Shown here: positions 1 to 9,631 of the stretch, piece by piece
How the letters are laid out: the number at the start of each line of letters is the position of its first letter
Position numbering within the stretch: position 1 is the stretch's first letter
Assembly: GCA_014529385.2 (NCBI GenBank)
Contig: CM043969.1
Coordinates: forward strand, 11,261,001 to 11,325,000
Origin: Adiantum capillus-veneris
Lineage: Eukaryota > Streptophyta > Polypodiopsida > Polypodiales > Pteridaceae
Length of the DNA: 64,000 nucleotides
Direction: 5' to 3'
Notes under the pieces: generated by a model
What the model was told of the DNA's origin: nothing
Database searches by the model: none
Seen by the model: the letters and a program-made list of their open reading frames with translations, nothing else
Made by a program: the position numbers and the translations under genes

Positions 1-165
1 CTCATGCACCTTCATTCACAGTGTCTATTCATTTTGTTTGTGCCCATTGCACTCTCTCATTAAAGAACGGAAGGCTCTCCCTTCCCTAAGTAAAAGGAAC
101 CTTGAGCACAGTTCGGAGCACTCATCTTGAGCAAAGTTCAACATTCACTTCCGCTGCACCTTAAA
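1..165 (+). repeat. 3' part of the 5' LTR of A1
   Basis: It aligns with 4501-4665 with 7 small differences. It ends in CTTAAA where other copies have CTTACA, so the terminal CA is mutated. The primer-binding site follows after one base. Confidence 0.85.
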
Positions 166-166
166 T

Positions 167-178
167 TGGTGTCAGAGC
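167..178 (+). other. Primer-binding site of A1 (initiator tRNA-Met)
   Basis: TGGTGTCAGAGC differs by one base from the plant initiator tRNA-Met primer-binding sequence TGGTATCAGAGC, which copy A2 keeps intact. It marks the start of minus-strand cDNA synthesis. Confidence 0.8.
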
Positions 179-504
179 TTTGGCAGTGTTTTGTATCACT
201 CAAGGAAAGAACCACAGAATTTCTTTTGTGTGTTGCGGTCGCACGTAACCCAAGTCCTCTTGGGCGTGTCGATTCCTATTCGTGTTTTTGAAGAGTGACA
301 GGAAACCAAGAAAGAAGGGTTTGTCCAGCCTCCCCTTGTGCCTCTTTTGACTCATTGAGAGCGAACCGTGCACTTAGCGGCCGTCCAATCGACATGAGGT
401 GGGAAAAAGCAACCTTGGTGTGAGCGCAAGGCCGCTAAGGGGTGCGCCCGCGGAAAAGAGCAGAACTCGGGTGAAGAGAGGATCCTTCTCTAACACGGAC
501 TGCA

Positions 505-615
505 AGCGAAAGAAGAACCTCAAGAACTCAAGAACCTCAAGAACATCAAGAACCCCAAGACCCTCAAGAACCTCAACAGCCTCAAGACCCCCAAGAACCC
601 AAGAACCCAAGACTT
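505..615 (+). repeat. AAGAACCTC-type minisatellite in the A1 leader
   Basis: A 9-base unit close to AAGAACCTC is repeated about ten times with small changes. The equivalent array in A2 is at 11728-11820. It lies upstream of the probable gag start codon, so it is probably untranslated leader. Confidence 0.7.
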
Positions 616-621
616 CAGTGG

Positions 622-1914
622 ATGGTCATCACTCGAAGCGAAATGATACTTCGCTTGGAGGTGATGAGCATGAGAGAGGCGAAGAAGAATTTTCCCCACC
701 AGGAGGTTTTTCCGACCCTCCTTCCCCATCTACGCCACGGATTGTACCAAATCCTATAGAGGCTTTGGTCACGTCAATGATGGACATGATGGCACAACAA
801 GAAGCGAACCGCGTTGCCTTGGAGCGCGAGCACGAAGCACGCAAAGAAAGACGAGCCGGCCTTGGAGGCCAATCGTGAGGCACAGAGAAAATTACGCATG
901 CAAGAATTGGTTTGACAGGTTCTCACCTCGAAGTCCGAGCCAGCCAAAGATGTTGGTAGTTCCTCAAGTGCTGTAAGCCGAGATTCGGACTCCAATAACC
1001 CATTCACAAAGAAGATCCAGTTCAGTAAGTATGATGGTAAGATGGATGCTAAGGTTATTTATTCTTGGTTGCATCAATTTAATGCTTATTTTGCGACAAC
1101 TAAGAAGACAAGAAATAGCAAGGTTTTGACGGCAGCTATGTACCTTGCCGGTGATGCCATAAATTGGTACCACGCATGGCAAGAGGCACAGTTGGCCGTT
1201 CACCTAGAGGAAGCCAATGAATTCACGCCCCTTTCTTTCAATTGGGCCAACTTCCAAGACAAGCTCAAGGCGCGGTTTATGCCCCCACAGTACCTAGCAC
1301 GGTTAAAAGATGATAGGCACAGTCTCAAGCAAAATGGTATGCCAGTTATGTTTTTCTCTAGTCGTGTTTTGCAGCTCGGCACCCAGTTACGCAAATCGGA
1401 TGATGAGCGCAAAGAGGCTTTCATTTTCGGGTTGGACGACTATATCAGGTTTGATGTCGAAGTCCTCGACCCAATCGATCTCAACAAGGCGGTAGCGTTT
1501 GCGCTCGCACAGGAGATGAAGCACAACAAGGAAAAGCCTAAGGAAAGCAAGACTTCAACAAGTACCTCTCAGACTTCTCAGAACGGTAAGAACGGTAAGA
1601 CTGGTAAGAACGGTAACTCTTCCAACCAATCTTCCAATAGTCTCTCAGAAAAGAACTCTCCAAGTGAACCTAAGCAAAAGGCTAACACAATTGCTAAACC
1701 TAAGCTCACTCCAAATGAAAAGGTAGAACAAGGAATTTTAGGAGGATACATCACGTCCGAAGAGCAAAGCACTTATTCTAAGGAAGGTCGTTGTTTTCAT
1801 TGTCACATCAAGGGTCACATAAAAGAACATGTCCTAAGCTTGAATCGAATGAATCTAAAGAACCCACAGGACCCACTTCCTCTGTCAATGCAATATATGA
1901 GAACACGAGTGTGA
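622..1914 (+). pseudogene. Ty3-type gag of A1, frameshifted
   Basis: Capsid-like structural polyprotein of the LTR element. The best start is ATG at 622 (MVITRSE), because many plant Ty3 gag proteins begin with a similar M-V-x-T-R-S motif and copy A2 has the same start. The reading is broken: about one base is missing near 640-650 compared with A2, another frame change lies near 850, and TGA at 913-915 interrupts the frame that leads into the core. The core, open at 1042-1914, contains a retrotransposon-gag domain (SWLHQFNAYF, then GDAINWYHAW), a low-complexity Asn/Gly/Ser/Lys linker and the first half of a zinc knuckle (CFHCHIKGH). The last knuckle cysteine is supplied by the next reading frame. 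No particle assembly is expected from this copy. Confidence 0.75.
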
Positions 1915-3587
1915 CCCAAGTCTCTCATGATCCTCCCATTGATGAGTCTCTCATTAAGTGTTATGGTCATGTGTATGGTCAACGTTTTGTCATATTGTTT
2001 GACCCAGGCAGTGTGCATGATTTGATTAGTGACTCTCTTGTCGAAAGAGCCCGCTTGGAGGTTCGCAAGACATCTCCTTTCGAGTTGTCTGGCTTCTCTC
2101 CCGGTATAAACTCTCTCATCACGCAAGAGTGCCTTGATGTTTTATTCACTGTTCAACAAGTGTCCTTCCGCAGAAAATTTGTAGTCTCTCCTCTTTCAGG
2201 ATGTGATATGCTTTTGGGCATTCGATGGTTTGCTGAGCATAACCCTCTCATTGATTGGGTGGAAAATACGTTCATTTTCAATGCCAAAAGTGACTCTCCC
2301 CTTGTCATTCGTGGAGAGCAAGTTGTTCATTCTTCGTCTCTCATTTCTAATGTGCAGGCGAAGATTGACAGGATTCAGGAGAAGGAGACTCTCTCAGTCT
2401 CGTCTTCTCCACAGCAAGACACACATGATTTGGATGATAATGATAAGCATGATGAATTGCATGACAATGATAAGCATGATGATGAGTATAATGATTTGCA
2501 TGATCAAGATGTGATTTCTCACAAGCATGATGATAAGCATGATCAAGATGAGATTTCTCACGAGCATGATAATTTGTATGACCATGATGTGATTGTTCAC
2601 AAGGATGATGGTTTGGTTGATACTTTTTCTAGTGAAGCTAACCTCATTGCAGATTCGATCAATCACGAAGAACCGATCTTGGCTTTCGAGTCAAGGTCCA
2701 CAAAACCCCCACAGGAAGATTCGATAGATTCCGAAGATCCGATCTTGGCTCTCGAGCCTAGGTCCAAAGAACCCTCACAGAAAGTATTATGTGTTCGCAT
2801 GATTAGTCAGCACGCATTGTTCCAGTGTTTCATTCGTGATCGTTTCCTGTATTTTAGTCAGCATCCTTATGTGATCCCTTTTCCTACGCATGACAGATTA
2901 TACGTTGAGCACGATTCACTCATAAATGAGCACGGATGTATGCAGATTTCTCATGAAAAGCTGAAAAGTATGCATTCAAGGAAGTCACATTCAGTGTCTC
3001 GTCCTTGGCACGACACAGTCGTAGAAAGAGCACAAGAAGGATTGAGCATCAAGCATCGGCATTTCCATTATGATTTTCCACAGTTGATTGATTTAGATCA
3101 GAAAGACAAGATTCGATCTCATTGTTTGCATGTGTTTGATGAACGGTTTGGCACTCCGTCTCTATGTTCATCTACATTGCATACACAGTCTTTTGGAAAG
3201 ACTATAATTTTTCCAGTGACTTTACAGGGAATGGGTATGTTCATGGTTTTGTGTTGGAAGTGGTTTCAGGAATTTTCCTCCTCGGAGATTCTTGAAGGTG
3301 GCCCTACGTCCATAGAAGAAGTGGAAGCATTGAAGGAGACTCCGATGACTTTGTCGCTTTCGGCGCAGCCCAAAGAAGCAAGCGTTGCGGACCTTTATGA
3401 AGTTCAAGTATCGCATGACCCACACATCAGAGTGGGCCAGCCAAGAGTCCTTCCCAAGATTCATCCAGACACTGTTGGCGATCTCCCTCGACGCCATACA
3501 GTTCGGTACCAGTACCTCACTTCGAAAAGGAGGGGATGTTACGTGACACATCTAACCCTATGTGTCCGTGGACAAGCTACAGCATGA
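1791..3587 (+). CDS. Retropepsin-like domain plus His/Asp-rich accessory ORF of A1
   Basis: One open frame of 598 codons that overlaps the gag frame by 124 bases. Its first residues complete the gag zinc knuckle (...KRTCPK), so gag and this ORF were probably one polyprotein before a one-base shift. Residues of about 55-165 look like a Ty3 retropepsin: LFDPGSVHDLIS occupies the active-site position and a later CDMLLGIRWF resembles the DxxLGxxW motif. The usual D-S/T-G triad reads D-P-G, so activity is doubtful. Residues of about 205-270 are a His/Asp/Lys-rich tract built from a short repeat (DNDKHDELH and variants). The remaining 300 or so residues match no family I know, but the same region is conserved in A2 at 12581-13450. 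A hydrophobic stretch (GMGMFMVLCWKWF) near residue 485 could be buried or membrane-associated. The first ATG of the frame is unlikely to be the natural start. Confidence 0.7.
   Translation: MFSLSHQGSHKRTCPKLESNESKEPTGPTSSVNAIYENTSVTQVSHDPPIDESLIKCYGHVYGQRFVILFDPGSVHDLISDSLVERARLEVRKTSPFELSGFSPGINSLITQECLDVLFTVQQVSFRRKFVVSPLSGCDMLLGIRWFAEHNPLIDWVENTFIFNAKSDSPLVIRGEQVVHSSSLISNVQAKIDRIQEKETLSVSSSPQQDTHDLDDNDKHDELHDNDKHDDEYNDLHDQDVISHKHDDKHDQDEISHEHDNLYDHDVIVHKDDGLVDTFSSEANLIADSINHEEPILAFESRSTKPPQEDSIDSEDPILALEPRSKEPSQKVLCVRMISQHALFQCFIRDRFLYFSQHPYVIPFPTHDRLYVEHDSLINEHGCMQISHEKLKSMHSRKSHSVSRPWHDTVVERAQEGLSIKHRHFHYDFPQLIDLDQKDKIRSHCLHVFDERFGTPSLCSSTLHTQSFGKTIIFPVTLQGMGMFMVLCWKWFQEFSSSEILEGGPTSIEEVEALKETPMTLSLSAQPKEASVADLYEVQVSHDPHIRVGQPRVLPKIHPDTVGDLPRRHTVRYQYLTSKRRGCYVTHLTLCVRGQATA
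3525..3536 (+). other. Polypurine tract of A1
   Basis: AAAAGGAGGGGA lies directly before the 3' LTR. The same sequence precedes the 3' LTR of A2 at 13575-13586. It is the expected plus-strand primer. Confidence 0.85.
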
Positions 3588-4665
3588 CCAGGGTTCAATT
3601 CAATCAAGTCAGTCTAGAATAGGAAGTGATCTGGCACTTTTGTGAGTCTGTTCGTAGACCGTGCATGTCTAGACACTTAGATTAGATGCATATCCTCTAT
3701 TTGCACACAGCATGATCATCAGCATTACCATCAGAAACCATCAGAATCCATCAGGAGCATTTTACAATCCATTAGACCAGTTCCCAACAAAAGTCACTTA
3801 ATAAATAAGTGAAAAATGATAAAAATAGGGAAAATAAGGTAAGGCAATTTCGTTGAGAGAATATATAAGCAAACCAATGCTAGGCTTATCTTGCAGGAGG
3901 AGGAAGGAGAGCAACAGGCACCCAGTACAGCAGGCCCTCTGGAGCACCTTCTCAAGCAAGATTCCCCCAAAGAACCCCTGGCGTTTTCAGCTCTAGACCA
4001 TCAGCGTTTTCAGCCCTAAACCTCACCATTTTCACCAGTGACTTCCCAGCGTTTTCAGCCTAGCAGTTCAGTGATTTCTAGCCTGCTGCCATGGCGTTTT
4101 TACAACCAACAAGTCAGCGTTTCTAGGGATTGCAACCAGCGTTTTCAAAGGCAGCAAGGGCAGCGTTTTTAGAGACAGCATGACCAGCATTTTGTACCCG
4201 CAAGGCAGTGCGTTGCAGCAGCAGAACTCAGCGTGTTAGTAGCAGTAGAATTCAGCAGAAGACCCATCAAATTCAGTAGAAGAAGAACATCCCAAAAGGT
4301 AGTGTTTTTCAGCCGTCGTCGTCGCCGTCGTCTCCAAGTTTAGATCCACCTTGCATCATAGTCTCACGACTTACATCAGCATCTTGTACCAGATTGTGCA
4401 ATCAATAGTACACCACTCTCACCGCCGAGAGTGGGGCCCTTGGAGGAGGGTTTGACAACTTTCCGGTATCGTATTCTTCTCTCTCTCTCTCTCTCTCAGT
4501 CTCATGCACCTTCATTCACAGTGTCTATTCACTTTGTTTGTGTCCATTGCACTCTCTCATTAAGAACGGAAGGCTCTCCCTTCCCTAAGTAAAAAGGAAC
4601 CTTGAGCACAGCTCGGAGCACTCATCTTAAGCAAAGTTCAACATTCACTTCCGCTGCACCTTACA
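3537..4665 (+). repeat. 3' LTR of A1
   Basis: It begins TGTTACGTGACACATC and ends CTTACA, 1129 bp, in the TG...CA pattern. It contains a TATA-type promoter near 3860, a long downstream part with many GCGTTTT motifs (about 3980-4170), a CGTCGTCGCCGTCG stretch near 4315, a short CT run (about 4480-4497) and the segment that is repeated at 1-165. Confidence 0.9.
3834..3876 (+). promoter_or_regulatory. Predicted core promoter of the family A LTR (A1 copy)
   Basis: GGTAAGGCAATTT is followed about 12 bases later by ATATATAAGCAAACC. The same arrangement occurs at 6610-6650 (solo LTR), 10398-10436 and 13877-13917 (A2) and, notably, in the TRIM LTRs at 25676-25716. TATA-box function is inferred from sequence and conserved position only. 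Confidence 0.6.
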
Positions 4666-4960
4666 TTTATTATTTTTGGCCACCCGTGAAAAATTACTGT
4701 TTCGACAAAAAATCCATGAAGTCTTGAAAGGAGCAAACGAATTGGGTTTGGATGGTGTAGGAACATGAAGGTAAAATGTGCTCCAGATTGGCCACAAACT
4801 AAGCCTTTATCATTGGTTTTTAAGCTTAATTAAGGTATAAAACCTTTTAAAATAAATGGCCAAACCAATGTGAAATTGTGCAAAGCTTATAAACATTAAA
4901 ATAAGCCTTAAAAACTCACAACCCTGTGTGGGGAATTTTCCTACATGAAGAAAGAAGCAA
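4666..4960. other. Gene-free AT-rich stretch between A1 and the first LINE
   Basis: TTTAT directly after the LTR is a candidate target-site duplication that cannot be checked here. The rest is AT-rich with no coding or repeat signature that I recognise. The 5' limit of the LINE is not defined and could lie within this stretch. Confidence 0.4.
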
Positions 4961-5072
4961 CGTGGCCCCGTTCCACCCTCCACCTCAGCTTCACCACCGA
5001 CAGCCCCTCCTCTTCCAGTGCCACCGATAGCGCCCCCCCCCCCCCCCCCCTCCGCCTCCCCTATTCCCCCCG

Positions 5073-5880
5073 TTGCCGCTCCCTCCCCTCCCATTCCACC
5101 CACTAGCCCCCCTGCTTCCTCATCCTCTCCTGCTCCTGCCCCACAGCCGGCTCAGAGGGCAAGACCTTCATCGTCTACTAGGAGGTCTCTTGGGTAGCGC
5201 TTTTTCCACGAGCCGCCTGACGAGAGAGGAGCACACTTTCTTGCGGACCCCCCTGCTGGTGCAGACGTCTCCCTTTGGCGCAGTCCCTCGAGGATTGACG
5301 AGTTTCGACATCCGTCGCCGATGGGACTTCTTCGTCTACGACTTCACATGTTACCTCCACGACTCTTCACCAGACTTTGAAGCGGCTTGCTTCAAAGTCC
5401 ATGTACTGTTTCTTGCAACTAGAGGGATAGAGGCCCTCGACACAGAGGTTGGTTTCCCTTTTCATCTGTGTGGCAGGGACCAATCTAAGTGGACTCTGGA
5501 CTCCGTGATGGACTAGCTTCAAGCTCACGCTCTTGAGTTCTCTCACCACACGGGAGACTTGGGGGTTACAGATTTGGTACAGACTGTGGACGCTGGCCAA
5601 GTTCTTGGTGACACCTCCGGACACAGCAGGATGTAGATACATTGTGGTACACATTTTTGCTAACACGCAAAGCCCACCATGCTATGTATATATACATGAG
5701 GACTCCTGGAGAGGAGGTAGCCCTACGAATGGCACGCTCTTCTTGGGCCTGGGTTGGACAGTCTTTACAGTCACGCCTATCTCAAGTGTCGCTCGGATGC
5801 GGATTACTTCCCATCCAAGTCAGCCTCAAAGATAGCGAGGTTAGCTGTTGTTGCAGCATCATTTTTCTCTCACCGACTCC
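5073..5880 (+). pseudogene. ORF1-like region of LINE 1, degenerate
   Basis: The open part at 5073-5516 starts with a proline/leucine-rich low-complexity stretch just after a run of about 17 cytosines (5035-5051). It then reads as an ordinary mixed-composition protein (e.g. FDIRRRWDFFVYDF). A TAG at 5514-5516 and further frame changes break it before the endonuclease start at 5881. No zinc knuckle or recognised RNA-binding domain is visible. I assign it to ORF1 only because of its position directly upstream of the endonuclease. In LINEs this protein binds the element's RNA; that role is inferred from family knowledge. Confidence 0.45.
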
Positions 5881-6311
5881 ATGAGGATTGTCTCATGGAA
5901 TGTGCAGGGATTAGGAGGACCCCAGTTTGAGCGCCAACGGGGTTGGTTACGCCAGGAGCTTCAGCGATGCCTTGTGGGTGGTGAGATTGATATTCTTAGG
6001 CTTCAGGACCATCATCTTTGTGAGAGCCGCATTAGACGATGTAATCAGATTTTGCGAGGTCGCTATGAGACATTTTGGTCAGCAGCATATGGACCTGGTG
6101 GTATCGAGGAAGGGGTATGTATGACTATTGCAGACTCATGGGAGCATGCCATTGTGGGTAGAGGTATTATTGTGCCAGGTAGGGCTCAGTGGTGGATTAC
6201 TATGCAGGTTCATGGTTGCCTCATGGGCTTCTTAAACATATATGCGCCCAATGTGGCAAGTGCACGAGCAGAGTTTTGGTCTCATATTGTAGTCTCTGCC
6301 ACATGCAAAAC
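5881..6311 (+). pseudogene. LINE 1 ORF2: N-terminal part of the endonuclease domain
   Basis: ATG at 5881 opens with MRIVSWNVQGLG, the classic first motif of apurinic/apyrimidinic-type LINE endonucleases, which nick genomic DNA to prime reverse transcription. Further family signatures are ILRLQDHHL, where the second catalytic position is normally Glu and here reads Asp, and GFLNIYAPN. The frame needs a one-base shift near 6290 to continue into the next part. The domain is then cut at 6311 by a solo LTR and resumes at 7456-7460. It is not functional. Confidence 0.8.
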
Positions 6312-7455
6312 TGTCACGTGACACATCCCAACCCTATGTGTCTGTGGACAAGCTACACCACAGCAGGGTTCAGTCAGTTCAGTCAAGTCTAGATTAGCAG
6401 TGATCTGGCACTTTTGTGAGTCTATTCGTAGACCATGCATGCCCAGTCACTTAGCATAGATGCATATCCTCCGGTTGCACACAGCATGATCATCGGAATT
6501 CCCATCAGAATCCATTTGCATCAGTTAGGGAAATTTTCCAGTGCATTTAGCCTATTTTCCTATTTATTGGGATTTTCACTTATTATTTTTAAGTGACTTT
6601 CCTACAAAAGTAGGTAGGGCAATTTTGCTAAGTTTCTATATAAGCAAACCCAAGTTAGCACTAAATGGCAGAAGAGGCAGCAGGAGCTTCCCGCTCAACA
6701 GGCAACTTCTCAGCAGTACCCCCCTCAGCATCAAGATCCATCGCCATCCAAGGCCATCCTTGGCGTTTTTCCCGCGACCAACCACCTTCAGGCCTTAGCG
6801 TTTTCAGCATTCCCTAGCGCTATGCACATCAGCAGTTCCAGCGTTTTCATACATCAGCAGATCAGCGTTTTTGACATCAGCCATTAGCGTTTTTATTCCC
6901 AGCAGGCCAGCGTTTTTGCAAGGACTAGATCCAGCCAGCGTTTTTAACTTTCATCCCTTATCGCATCAGATCCACAGCATTTCTAGCCCTACGACACAGT
7001 AGCAGATCAGCCCAAGAAGGTTGCCGATGCTCCCCCATTTTCAGCCATCAAAACGCAGCCAAAACAGCCATTTTCAGCCACCAAGAAGACCATGAAAATC
7101 AGCAGATAAAAGTCCAAGATTTCAGTCATCGTCGTCGTCGTCATCGGCATAGACCAAGTTGCATAGTCCATTGCATACGCATTGTACACCTTTGTGCGAT
7201 CAAAGAATAGACCACTCTCGCCGACGAGAGTGGGGCCTTCGGAGGAGGGTTTTACAACCTCTCGGTGTCGTATCTCTTCTCTCTCCTTCTCTCAGTCTCA
7301 TTCATTTGCATGCACAATCCACTCACTTTGTTCGTGACCACAGCACTCTACAAGACGGAAAGCTCTCTCTTTCCCTAAAGAACTAAAAGGAACCTTGAGC
7401 AATAAAGATCACTAATCTTGAGAAAAAAACAACATTCATTCCGCTGCACCTAACA
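6312..7455 (+). mobile_element. Solo LTR of family A inserted in LINE 1
   Basis: It begins TGTCACGTGACACATCC and ends CCTAACA, 1144 bp, clearly the same family as the A1 and A2 LTRs. It is flanked by a perfect 5-bp duplication, AAAAC at 6307-6311 and 7456-7460. No internal sequence remains, which is the usual product of recombination between the two LTRs of a full element. It carries the shared promoter module (6610-6650) and the GCGTTTT repeats (about 6765-6950). The flanking LINE endonuclease sequence joins when it is removed. Confidence 0.93.
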
Positions 7456-8166
7456 AAAACAGTGGTGTGTTGGGGGACACTTCAACATGCTAGAGGACCC
7501 CTCTGGCAGGATTGGAGGTAGCCTTGCTATTGTACACAGGGCTGAGTTGGCAACTTGAGAGCGTCTATGTATGAATTTGCGGGTTTCTAATGTTTGGCAG
7601 CATACGGGCTTTGTGAGGTCCCCCGGATAGCTTGTCCCTCTCTCGCTCTCACCACAGAGTAGGAGGAGTGAATCCATCTCTGCTAGATCGCTTCTACGCT
7701 AGTGACCACTTCTGCGACATAGGTGGATCTGTTTTGCATTCTAGCAGAGACTACTTTTTTTGACCATGCACCAGTGATCCTCACTGTGATAGACAGACAG
7801 AGGAGGGGAAGCACGATGCTACCCATCCCTAAGAGGATCTTGCTGGATCCAAAGCTTAGAGAGCGAGTGGTGGCACTTTGGACAGAGAGTTTGGACACGC
7901 AGGACTCCCTTGCTGGTAGAGTGGCCTCTGGACTTGCTGAGCTTAGCCGCTTCTTCCTCCAGGAGTCTACAGGTCGCTTGGCTGTAGCCAGGGAGGAGGA
8001 GAAGCGTCTCCAACAGGGCATTGTTTCCTTGTAGAGGATGCAAGAGCATCACCCAGACAGTCCTTGGTTGGGGGAGCAGATGCAGCAGGCTCGATAGGAG
8101 CTGGCTAGCGTTGAGGAGAGACGTCATGAGATTGCCTTCCATCGGCGGCATCTCAATGAACCTAGG
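7456..8166 (+). pseudogene. LINE 1 ORF2: C-terminal endonuclease and linker
   Basis: Directly after the solo LTR the sequence reads GGHFNMLEDP, corresponding to the GDFN motif of the endonuclease with Asp changed to His. Near 7690-7790 two Asp-His motifs occur (YASDHF and DHAPVILTV), the latter matching the SDHxPv motif that ends these nuclease domains. Stops and frame changes are frequent. The linker to the reverse transcriptase (7819-8166) is Arg/Glu-rich, which is usual for this element type. Confidence 0.7.
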
Positions 8167-9592
8167 TTGGTGACAAGAGTTACTGGGGATTTCTTTAAGA
8201 CGGTGGGTCCCCGCCTTGCGCACACCAGTGTCGGCCAGTTGAGGAGACCCAACGGGACAGTTGCTTCAAAGCCTGAGGATATGCGTGCAGTTGCTACTGA
8301 CTTTTACCGAGATTTGTTGTCAGCTGAGCCACGCTCAGAGCGTCAAGATGCATGCAAGGAGCAGGTTTGGGCACAGATGCTCTGCCTTGTTACTGAGGAG
8401 ATGCGTCAAAGACTAGAGCTTCCCCTCCAGTTAGAGCAGCTCCATGAGGCCCACAGAGCACTCCCTCGAGGTAGCTATTCAGGGGAGGATGATTTGACTC
8501 CCAGTTTCTTCTTGGAGTATTGGGACTTGCTTGGTTCATATCTTTGCAGCGCATTTCAGTACATCTTGCACACTCGAGAAATGCCTGATAGCAATAGTAA
8601 GGGCTTGATTTACCTTATTCTCAAGGAGGGAGGCTCCTTGGATGTGATTCGACAGTGGCGACCCATCACCATCCTCAACTCAGCTTACAAAATTCTAGCA
8701 AAGGCTTTGAGCTCGAGGATTCAACCACTACTAAAGAGTAATATACATGGGACCCAGACAGGTTTAGTCAAGAAGCATAGTATCCTTGACAACATCATCA
8801 CTTTTTGGGAGGCGTCTTCCCTCGCGTGCCTCCGAGGAGAGGATCTGGTGATACTTCTTCTCTATTTTGAGAAGGCTTACAACAGAGTTGACTGGGACTT
8901 CTTGGAGGGCTCTCTACGCAGGATGGGTTCTCAGATGCTTGGATTAGAGGTGTGTCAACTCTCTACAGGCGTCCGCATAGTCAGGTACTCTTGGCAGAGG
9001 GAAGAGGAGAGCGCTTCATGCTCATACATTTGGTCAGACAGAGTTGCCCTCTAGCCCCCTTCCTGTTTCTGTTCCATGCTAAGGCGGTGAGCAGATTTTT
9101 GACTTCATAGCAGAGGTTGGCTTCAGTGGTTTGGAGCTTCCTATTAGGGGAGACGAGCTACTAGACGTTGAGTTTGCCGACGACTCAGCCTTGTACTTGG
9201 AGGGCCATAAGGCCAATCTGCACAGGTGTGAGCATGCTCTTGAGGTGTTTTGTTGTGCATCAAGCGCACTGATCAACTGGAGGAAGACAGTAGCTTTATG
9301 GGTTGGAAGTGCTCCTACGCCTGATTGGTCGCCAGGTGAGCGTTTCAACTGGATTCCCTCAGGGACTGCACTTCGCTATCTGGGTTGTCAAGTTGGCATG
9401 GACTTGTCCCCTGAACAGCAGACTGCTCCCCTCCTCCTGTCCATTAGGAGGCAATTGCTGCATTGGAGTTCGATACAGCTCTCTTTAGCAGGTAGAGTTA
9501 TAGTGGCCAACCAGCTGTTGTTGGCTACTATGTGGTACATTACGTCTTGTTGGATCTTCTCGAGCTCCTGTATCAGCCGTTGGAGAGGCTGA
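8167..9592 (+). pseudogene. LINE 1 ORF2: reverse transcriptase, broken
   Basis: The open stretches 8167-9054 and 9131-9592 together cover most of a LINE reverse transcriptase. Recognisable blocks are IYLILKEGG, IRQWRPITILNSAYKILAKAL and GLVKKHSILDNI. Motif A should read DFEKAYDRVDW but here reads YFEKAYNRVDW, so a catalytic Asp is lost. Motif B (RQ.C.L.P) falls in the shifted stretch near 9040-9060, and motif C is preserved as EFADDSALY near 9170-9190. The frame breaks near 9054 and again near 9590. At 9631 a family B LTR element interrupts the gene, which resumes at 16080. Confidence 0.85.
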
Positions 9593-9631
9593 TCAGGAAT
9601 TTTCTTTGGTCAGGACACAACACCCAGCTCG

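Larger units (their letters stand above)
1..4665 (+). mobile_element. Family A LTR retrotransposon copy A1, non-autonomous Ty3-like (5' end outside window)
   Basis: Positions 1-165 repeat at 4501-4665, so the window opens inside a 5' LTR and the element ends at 4665 with a 3' LTR. Between them lie a primer-binding site, a gag/retropepsin coding region, a long accessory ORF and a polypurine tract directly before the 3' LTR. I see no reverse transcriptase, RNase H or integrase motif, so the copy would have needed enzymes from another element. The gag type (WL..F..YF, zinc knuckle, retropepsin) points to Ty3/gypsy. I count 7 differences over the 165 comparable LTR bases, so this is not a fresh insertion. 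The left target-site duplication lies outside the window. Confidence 0.85.

Noticed and set aside
505-615. Short repeated units resembling a CRISPR array
   Set aside because: Units are 9 bases and contiguous without unique spacers; this is a minisatellite in an LTR-element leader.
399-621. Open frame upstream of ATG 622 as the gag start
   Set aside because: It opens with GTG and has no in-frame ATG; the conserved gag-like start M-V-I-T-R-S is at 622, with its partner at 11832 in A2.
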